Shown here in pieces: positions 56,982 through 64,000 of a DNA stretch of 64,000 nt (position 1 is the first letter of the stretch; every line of letters starts with the position of its first letter). The translations under genes were made by a program, and so were the position numbers. The DNA comes from Symmetrospora coprosmae (taxonomy: Eukaryota > Basidiomycota > Cystobasidiomycetes > Symmetrosporaceae), in the NCBI GenBank assembly GCA_008802785.1, contig VUYT01000011.1:310001-374000 (forward strand), written 5' to 3'. The notes under the pieces were generated by a model. That model did not search any database, was not told the DNA's origin, and saw only the letters and a list, made by a program, of their open reading frames with translations.

Positions 56982-58124
56982 GGCACGGCACTCAAAGTCG
57001 TCATATCTTCAGCAGGAAGACGAACGACTACGGACTCTAAAAGGATACACTTATGGAATGCATAGGCGTGCGGAAGCTCACACGGGAATAGAAGGCAGAA
57101 GAACGAATTGCAGAGTGGAAGCGACGCACGGAAGGTGCGGGCTTGAGGCGATCACTAGATAGAGGGGTGTGAGGAGAAACACAGCGCAACTTCGTGCGAT
57201 GGAAGGCGGCGCAGGTCCTGGAGTTCATTATAGAAGGCGATGGTGATGAAGCATCGCTGGCAGAGACGAAGTTGAAGGCAATTAGAGAGTCTGGTGCTGG
57301 TGCTGGTGCTGGTGATGCTGATGCTGATGCTGATGCCGATGCTGATGCTGATGCCGGTGCTGATGCTGATGCTGAAGCTGGTGCTGGTGCTGGTGCTGGT
57401 GCTGGTGCTGGTGCTGGTGCTGGTGCTGGTGCTGGTGCTGGTGCTGATGCTGATGCTGATGCTGATGCTGATGCTGATGCTGATGCTGATGCTGATGCTG
57501 ATGCTGATGCTGATGCTGATGCTGGTGCTGGTGCTGGTGCTGATGCTGATGCCTGAAGATACGATGAGGCGATGCCACGCGAAGCCTGGAAGAGACGATG
57601 TATACCGATGGATGTGACCACGGACTCTCTCGACGGGTTGCGGGGTGGGCCAGGAAGGATGACGGACAGACCTGTGCGGAGGGGAGGGCTTAGAAGACAG
57701 ACAGGGCGATGTCAGGCATGAGACCCACTCATATCGGCGCAGTCGTAATCCACATCTTCGCAGGTACTTCTCTTCACTGCAGCGTAGCTGCGAGAAAGTC
57801 ATCCGTTTCCACACGAGACCAATCGCAGAAGTTGGCATCGATGGAAGATACCAATGACAGCGGGCGGGGCCGCTAGATCTGGCAATCATGAATACTCAAC
57901 GCCAAGCGAGCGTAGCTCCACTCAGGTCTCTGGATATGTTGGTTCAGATCAGCGGGGCTGAGGTGTCGAGATTTGGTGGAGTAGAGATGCTGTGGTGAAA
58001 GAAGGCGTCAATGCAGCGTAGCTGCTGCGTTTGCAGAGCCCAAAATACGATTGCCGGTAGTCAGTATGCCGCGGTGATCCCAAAGAAGGGCGAAGTTGGA
58101 TAAGCTGCATTGCCTGTGCGCCCA
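56982..58124. other. 1.1-kb intergenic region with minisatellite
   Basis: Between the acidic-tail gene and PRP3, both minus strand. Its main content is the hexanucleotide minisatellite at 57291-57553. Long open frames in several frames over that repeat are a by-product of its period of six. Confidence 0.55.
57291..57553. repeat. Hexanucleotide minisatellite, GGTGCT and GATGCT blocks
   Basis: About 44 six-base units. They form alternating blocks: short GGTGCT, GATGCT, a long GGTGCT block (near 57385-57445), a long GATGCT block (near 57446-57520), GGTGCT, GATGCT. A few point variants (GATGCC, GAAGCT) mark the older part. Several frames of both strands are open. Confidence 0.95.
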
Positions 58125-60423
58125 TCACACCCCTTCGGCTTCCGGGTCGTATCGCTTCGTCACATCCCAGAACCCCTGCTGCGCACCGAGGAACTCCTTG
58201 GCCATGGCGTCCGACGGGCATGCCTTGGGTCTGAAGCCCCTGAACATGCGCTCCTTCTGCTGTCCCTCCCAGACGAGGTAACAGTAGTTGTCGGCCAGGT
58301 TGTGCGGCTCCTCGGTACCGTTGTCGAGTACCGTCGATGCCTGCCTTACGGGCACAGGTGCCGCACCCTCGTCGCCGGCACCAGGCCCTGCCTTTGCAGC
58401 CGACGCCTCTGTCCACTTGATGCGCTCCGTCATGAGCCGCGTGTACGCCCGGATGCCCTTCATCCCTCCTTCGACATACACGAGGTTAAACTTTGGGTTA
58501 AAAATCAGTACGCCAGTGAGGCTGTTCTGCTCGGCATTCTTCTTGATCTTGAACTTGTGCCCGCCGTCGCTCAGGTAGCGCACCTTGAAGATGGCGCCGT
58601 AGATGCCCTTGCCCTCGTCGGCCTCCTTCTGCCGGGCTAGCTTCTCCCGTCGCTGCTCGTCCGTGAGCTTGCGCTCTTCGTTGGCTGCCTCGTGTGCATT
58701 CTGACGCTTCATCATTTCCTTGCGGACGCGCGCTTCGACCTTGGTGGGATCCGCGACAGCCTCTTGCGTGAGCACGCGGTACATGTTGGAGATCTTGACT
58801 GTGTATGGGAGGTGAGGGTGTCAGCGATACGTCCGGTGCCATTCGTGATTGGAACCCACCCTTGTCTGGAGGAGGCGGCGCCAGGCCCATTCTGATGCGA
58901 TCCTGTTGGTCCTGCAGCTCCTCCGCTCGCCTGTTCCTCCGCAGCTTCTTTTGCTCTTTCTTGGTGAGGAAGAGCGGCTTGAGCTCCTTCTGGAACTTGT
59001 CGCCGGGAGCAGGGATCGGGATAGGGTGCTGGATGAGGGTGCCAATATTTGATAGGTCGAGCACTTTGAGCACACGCTGCTGCGCCTCGCTCTCGTCCTT
59101 GATCATCTCGAGCTCGTCCAGGTCTGGAACGGCATCGTAGTTGGGCGCATCAACAAAGCCCGTGTCCCACCACTCAACCTCGGGTGGGGCACTTCGCTTG
59201 ATGAGCGCTCCTGACTCAATCTCCCCTTCCAACCCTGCTCTCTTGCTTGCTTCAGCAATGCGTGCTTTGAGCGCCTCGAGCTTCTGATCCTGGCGCATCT
59301 GCTCCGCAAGCCGAGTGAATTTGCCCTTCTGGACGAATTTGAGCTGACGCGAGGATCGCTCCTTGGGCGCAGCATCACCACCGCCGAGACTGGCATCAAA
59401 GTAAGGGTTGTCCCCCGGCTTGAGATCGCCGAGCACGCCCGCTGCGACGGCCGCGGAGCCGTAAACGAGCCCGCTTCCACCTTCTTTGGCTGCCGCTGCG
59501 GCTGCAACACCGCTTCTACCGGTAGCGCGTGGGTTAGCGGTCGGGGTGTTCTGCTGCTGCCGTGCATTCGCTTTGATCGTGGCGAACTTGGGCGCCATTG
59601 GCTTGTAACGGTCTTTGCCCGTCTGCGCCTGGTACGATCCTACGTCGGCCAGCAGCGGGTGCAGGCCGCTAGAGGGACCGGCTGAGGTGGACGGTGCGGG
59701 ACCTGCCTGGCTCGGCGGGAGAGAAGTCGCCTGGCCGCTGGACTGATGGGGCAGGTCAGCTATTTGCGAGGTCATGCTTGCGAGCTTCACTCACGAGGTA
59801 CGGGTTGCTGGAGCGTCCTGCGGCCGCCTTCGCCTTCATCGCCTCTATCCGCTTCCTGGCCTCTGCAATGGCTGCATTTGTTGCGCTCTGAGAAGAAGCA
59901 GCTTCATCCTCCTGCTTGGGCTCTGGTGTGGGTGCTGCCGGTGCAGCGGGCGTCGGTGCTGCTCCTGCTCCTGCGCTGCCTCGCTGCATGGCCGCCAGCC
60001 TGGCCTGGATCTTGGCTTTTGCAGCGGCGATGGCATCCTGGGCCTGTGACACACGAGTGTTAGCTATCGAGGAGTGGATATGAGTGCTGCCACTCACGCT
60101 GACTGGCCCGCCTGGAGCTGCCGAGGTCGGAGGTGGTCGATTTGGCAGACCTGGACTCGGAGATGCTGCAACTCCCGCCAGATCCCCTCGGGGCGGCAGG
60201 AAGGACGGTGCAGCCTGCGCATACGAAGAGTTTCAGCGCACTGCGTCGTCGCTTTAGCCTTCGCTGGACTCACGGAGCCAGCCCTGCATCGTCGCCCGTC
60301 CCGGACGAGTCAGCCCTGCTCGTGCGCCAGCAACTAAGACATGCGCACTCACACCCTCGGCTTCTTGATGCCCGAAGGCGACCCTCCCTGCTCTTGCTCG
60401 TCAAAGCCTCTCCTCTTGGACAT
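58125..60423 (-). CDS. PRP3: U4/U6 small nuclear ribonucleoprotein Prp3
   Basis: Five exons: 60423-60355, 60214-60098, 60043-59795, 59742-58860 and 58798-58125; introns 52-140 nt, total 663 residues (human PRPF3 has 683). The start MSKRRGFDEQEQGG is basic; then come a Pro/Ala-rich part and a helical AQDAIAAAKAKIQARL segment. Prp3 hallmarks are VEWWDTGFVD, LIQHPIPIPAPG, KISNMYRVLTQEAV (after a phase-1 splice) and the C-terminal ferredoxin-like domain with NLVYVEGGMKGIRAY and NYCYLVWEGQ. Prp3 holds the U4/U6 duplex in the tri-snRNP with Prp4. The first intron's donor is non-standard in context (GTGTGA), so that junction is the least sure. Confidence 0.92.
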
Positions 60424-62519
60424 TTTGTGCTGTTGGTGGTGAGGTGGGCAAGCGGCGCCTCGACAAAGACCGCTTTCACGCGGGCAGCAAGGACGGCAAA
60501 GACGGCACAGGGCGAACACAAGCGGAGTACGAGCACAGTCAGGCCGAGAGAGCAGAGCGCAAATCACAAAATGGAGAGAGATGACCTGTCATTCATAGCA
60601 CACTATGCGCAAGTCATACAAAAGGCGCGTGGTGTCCTCCCTGCGACTGACGTCGCTTCGTCTCCCGGGCGCAGAGGCGACCCTCCGCATAGTACAGTCT
60701 CCGCTTCACCCATCTTGACGGAGGTGGAGACATAGCAACGGAGAAAGGCCACTGTTCAGCCAGTACATTCCAAAGGCTCATCAAACTCGGCATGCTCCTG
60801 CATAATAGTGTCGCGCATCAGGGGGTAATTCGTCCGGACCGCTGTACATCCTGCAGACGAACTTCTTCAAGGAAGAACAGCTCCGCGATAGGCACCGTGC
60901 GGATTTTGTCCATTGCTCGGCTGGCAAAGCAGGAAAGTTGCTAGGAGTTGAAGAGTATGAGCTGTGTGAGCGGAGGAACGCGATGGTGTTATTGCGGAGC
61001 AAGCATGACGCCTATTTTCTGCGGGAAGAAACCAAAGTGGACAGAGAGCGGAAACTCAGCAGTGACGGTATATATTTGTTGCGCAGACACCCGAAAACAT
61101 CCAAAGAGATACAACAGTCCCTCTTGACTAGTATATCTGAAGAGGGTCCATGCGCAGGCGTCGTCCGGCAGATGCCCGAGCGAAAGCGGAAGCGGCGTGG
61201 TTCCGGCTCGAGATGGCGGTTGCGGCCTGCCCGTCTGACGCGATGTAGAGTGTCAGGCTCCGATGCTACGGAAGGGACGGCGATGCGACGACCAAGTGAC
61301 GTTGCGCGGAAGTCCTGTCCACAGTGGAGGCGGGCTTTGCTTTACCGCACTACAGACCGAGGTTCGGGGGGCTGACACGCTCCACGGAGAGACGCATTGC
61401 TCCATTCTGGTTAAGAATTATATTCACAATGAACGTGCACACGTTACATCAATCAGAAAGGATTCTCTGTTCGTATAGGTAAGAGAAAATTCATCCGGTC
61501 TGCGTTATTCGCAATTTCTAATTCGATCTTCCAATGTACAGTGGCTAGTATACGTAAGCGACACTTCCCCCCAATCGCAACATAAAATCTCTTCTCACCT
61601 GTCATCCATCACAGGGCCTTGTCAGCTTCCTCGCAGTTCGGCCGTGACCTGGGTTCAATTCCCAGACAGAGAGTTTTTTGTTGTTCTGTTTTTGGATGCC
61701 CGGCTTATTAGATGGATGCTGGGAACACTTCGCCTTTGATAGAGAGACTGTCTGCACTTCGCACTCGACAGAGAGACTGTCTGCAGTCAACATATGCCCA
61801 AGCCAGGACCGGGCAAAGGATGCACCCGCGGGCAAGGGTGTAGGGCGCGCATGCACAACATAGTAGGTCAGACCCGATGCACAGCGATGATTGGCTAGGT
61901 ATCGCTGCGATCGGAAGATGAGCCCAGACCGCCCCGCCGCTGCCGCGTCTTCTGCTCCCCTTCAATCCTGATCCTCCGCCCAGAGACGCGTCAAGCGCTA
62001 GCGTGCACAGTTGCGCTATGCATCTCCGACTCTTGCATGGCTGCTATCGTCATGAAGTCGCATTCTCTCGCTACGAGTCGGTGTTCCTCGCGTGAGTTCT
62101 GGCTGTAGGCCTTCACAGCATCAGCCCGCATCACACGAATCCTGTACATGAGCTGACAATACTCGTAACAGTTGTATCCACAGATAAATCTCTCTACTGC
62201 TGTATTGCTGCAATGCAGATCATTCATGCGTACTACTGCACTCGTCGACCATTTGCCATGGGTTTGCAATCTGACCAGAGGGTAGCAGGACGTGAACGGA
62301 AGGGCAAACGTTCAGGTTGCAGCTGCTGCATACATTGTGCGGCTTGACTGTTGCTGTAAGCGGGAGACTCTCAAGCAAGCTGACGCACAGCAGCACCAGT
62401 GCCTGCACTCTGACGTCGGGGGCCGCCCGGCCTCCGGACCTACGCGCGGCTTTGCGCGTGTACTCTTACCATATAGAGGAACAGTCTAGGAGGAATACGA
62501 GCAAGCAGGGTCGCACAGA
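60424..62519. other. 2.1-kb gene-poor, partly AT-richer region
   Basis: The largest gap in the window. GC falls visibly between about 60930 and 61740. Contents I can point to: a weak 145-codon open frame at 60938-61375, and an RNA polymerase III B-box-like sequence (GGTTCAATTCC, 61652-61662) inside a perfect 5-bp hairpin (CTGGG/CCCAG), followed by a T6 run at 61674-61679. I could not fold a whole tRNA around it. The last 300 bp should contain the promoter of the next gene. Confidence 0.5.
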
Positions 62520-64000
62520 ATGGACGAGGATTGTGCCACTGGTGCGATCCCAGCTGTCGACGCTCAGCGTCGGTGAGTCCTGCTGCCGCGCTCGTGCTGT
62601 CCAGGCCGTCACGCGTCACGCTTCGCGCGGTGTTGCTCGGCAGGACTGACGACATTTTGGGATCCGACAGTGTATATCAGGAACAGCAGCAGCAGCAGAT
62701 GGGACAGCACATGGAGGAGTGGCATGATGAGCTGCAGATGCCGTGTAGGTGCTGCTTCTGGCTGTCCCGGTGCTGTGGTGGCACCCGCTGACCCATGCTC
62801 GTCCTGCGTCGCAGCGCCGACGAGGCAGCAGGCAGGCTCGCTGGCTGACAACAGCAGCAGCACGGAAGGAACGGACAGCGCTTTTGATACGTCAGAATGC
62901 GCGACGTTGGGTGAGCAGACTTGGGGCTGTCATCCGCTGCACAGCTATGTGCTCTGAAGCTACGCACGTCCGCTCAAGAGTCGCTGATTTGTACCTGCCT
63001 GCTCGCTCGCCTTGCCCTCCGGTCTCGCTTCTTCATAGATGGGCACATACAGATTCTGCAGCTGCTCCACCACATGCACAAAGAGCGTCAGGATCAGCTC
63101 GTCGCGCAGCAACGGCAGCAGCGAGCCGACAACTTGAGCGCCCTGCAGGATCTGTGGCGTCAACAGGCGATAGATCAACATGCGCTTGCAAAGATGCAAG
63201 AGCGGGAAGAGGACCGTTTGGATGCACTCGTTGCTTCTTATGCGAAGCAAAGCAGGAATCTGCGCAAGCCGCCAAAGCTGCGTAAGACTGTCCGTGCCCA
63301 AGCATCGGCCACCTTGCTATCGCAGTATGCGCCATTACGGTCAGAGAAGGGGCGGAGCGCTTTGCGCACTACAGAGCAGCGCGAGCAGGACGCGGCACAG
63401 GAGAGAAATCGGTATGAGGCACGGCTCCTCGCGCGCGAGGCGGAGTTGCTCGAGCAGCTGCGGCGGCGCGCACCTCAGCAGCAAAGGCATCAAGACGCGC
63501 GCAATGTTCAGCAGCGCAATACCAGCGCCTCTGAGCAACCTTCGGATCTTCCGATGCTGCAGGCTTCGGCCAATATCATAACACCCTCCACGTCGCGCTC
63601 ACCTCGTCAGTCTGGGATTCCTGCGCGCACCTTCCAGCCGACAGGTCGTCCGGCTCAGGCGGGAACTTCTGCGGGTGCTATGCGCGCTTCTCCGGCGAAC
63701 ACTCCTGCGCCGCTAGATGCTCTCGCTGCCTCCAGCGTAGCGTCATCCTCGTTCATGCAGTGGCCGCAGAACGATTTCGACAGCAGCACGCCGTACGAGC
63801 CGTCATCGACAGAAGCGATATCCGAGGCGCAACACGAGCCATCAGTGCAGCATGGACACGCCGCGGCGGGCGTCAACGCAGGCGCATCGTCATCTCGCTC
63901 GTCTATCTCGCAGGCGACAGTACCAGAATCCTTGTCGTCCCGCGCTGCCACCTCGGTTCCTGCAGAACTGTCCAGCTCGTCTCCGCCGGCAAGCGCGCCC
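62520..64000 (+). CDS. Coiled-coil, low-complexity protein, partial at right edge
   Basis: Exons are 62520-62572, 62671-62744, 62815-62910 and 63039 onward, open to the window end (introns 98, 70 and 128 nt). Phases 2, 1 and 1 all match. The readable 395 residues start MDEDCATGAIPAVDAQRR, then a Gln-rich stretch, a long charged coiled coil (QLLHHMHKERQDQLVAQQRQ to about residue 225), and a Ser/Pro/Ala-rich region. I do not recognise the family. The last exon has no stop in its 962 bases. An antisense open frame at 63301-62960 is a shadow of the coiled coil. Confidence 0.7.

Noticed and set aside
57037-57889. Long Ser/Ala/Thr or Gly/Ala/Asp open reading frames on both strands
   Set aside because: They are produced by the period-six minisatellite, which lacks stop codons in several frames; flanking parts are not protein-like.
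60938-61375. 145-codon plus-strand open frame in the gene-poor gap
   Set aside because: No ATG at its 5' end, no motif and no splice-consistent extension. Kept only as a remote possibility.
61588-61673. A complete tRNA gene around the B-box-like hairpin
   Set aside because: Neither a 72-nt nor an 85-nt window gives a paired acceptor stem plus D and anticodon arms; only the T-arm is convincing.
62960-63301. 113-codon minus-strand helical frame near the right edge
   Set aside because: Antisense shadow of the plus-strand coiled coil, whose four exons join in consistent phase.

Overview
The window is nuclear DNA from a filamentous basidiomycete fungus. It is GC-rich and gene-dense on both strands. 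Genes are cut by many short GT-AG introns (about 52-175 nt, mostly 60-85 nt), often with a CTGAC/CTAAC-like branch site. Basidiomycota is secure from the gene set (BRE1, GIN4-type kinase, NoxR, MAK21, PRP3, ARF6, mitochondrial uL16) and intron style; I cannot fix the class. All exon joins below were made by eye and kept only where donor, acceptor, phase and protein sense agreed.

Region by region. 0-13 kb: a partial unknown gene, a TBC Rab-GAP, mitochondrial ribosomal protein uL16m, an F-box protein, a DUF1349 protein, a phenolic acid decarboxylase-family enzyme and a GIN4/HSL1-type kinase. 13-18 kb: a RING/TRAF zinc-finger protein, then three tandem genes for secreted eight-cysteine miniproteins. 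18-28 kb: BRE1 (H2B ubiquitin ligase), NoxR (NADPH oxidase regulator), a probable GPI-anchored protein and ARF6. 28-39 kb: an accessory-looking block with a flavin monooxygenase, a BTB protein, a seven-helix membrane protein, a Zn2Cys6 regulator, a secreted DUF3237 protein and a secretory lipase. 39-47 kb: MAK21/NOC1, and an unrecognised 1075-residue protein with tandem repeats and zinc-finger-like motifs. 47-55 kb: three more members of the seven-helix family in tandem, plus a fragment of one. 55-64 kb: a secretory-pathway protein with an acidic tail, a hexanucleotide minisatellite, PRP3, a gene-poor AT-richer stretch, and a coiled-coil gene that runs off the right edge.

Most interesting are two lineage-type families. 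(1) Four complete genes and one fragment encode proteins with seven predicted helices whose charge and glycosylation pattern fit a GPCR-like N-out/C-in topology. They share intron positions. (2) Three secreted miniproteins share eight cysteines and a phase-1 intron that puts the last cysteine in a 7-9-codon terminal exon; two also share an upstream promoter block. I found no rRNA, CRISPR, convincing tRNA, or autonomous transposable element.
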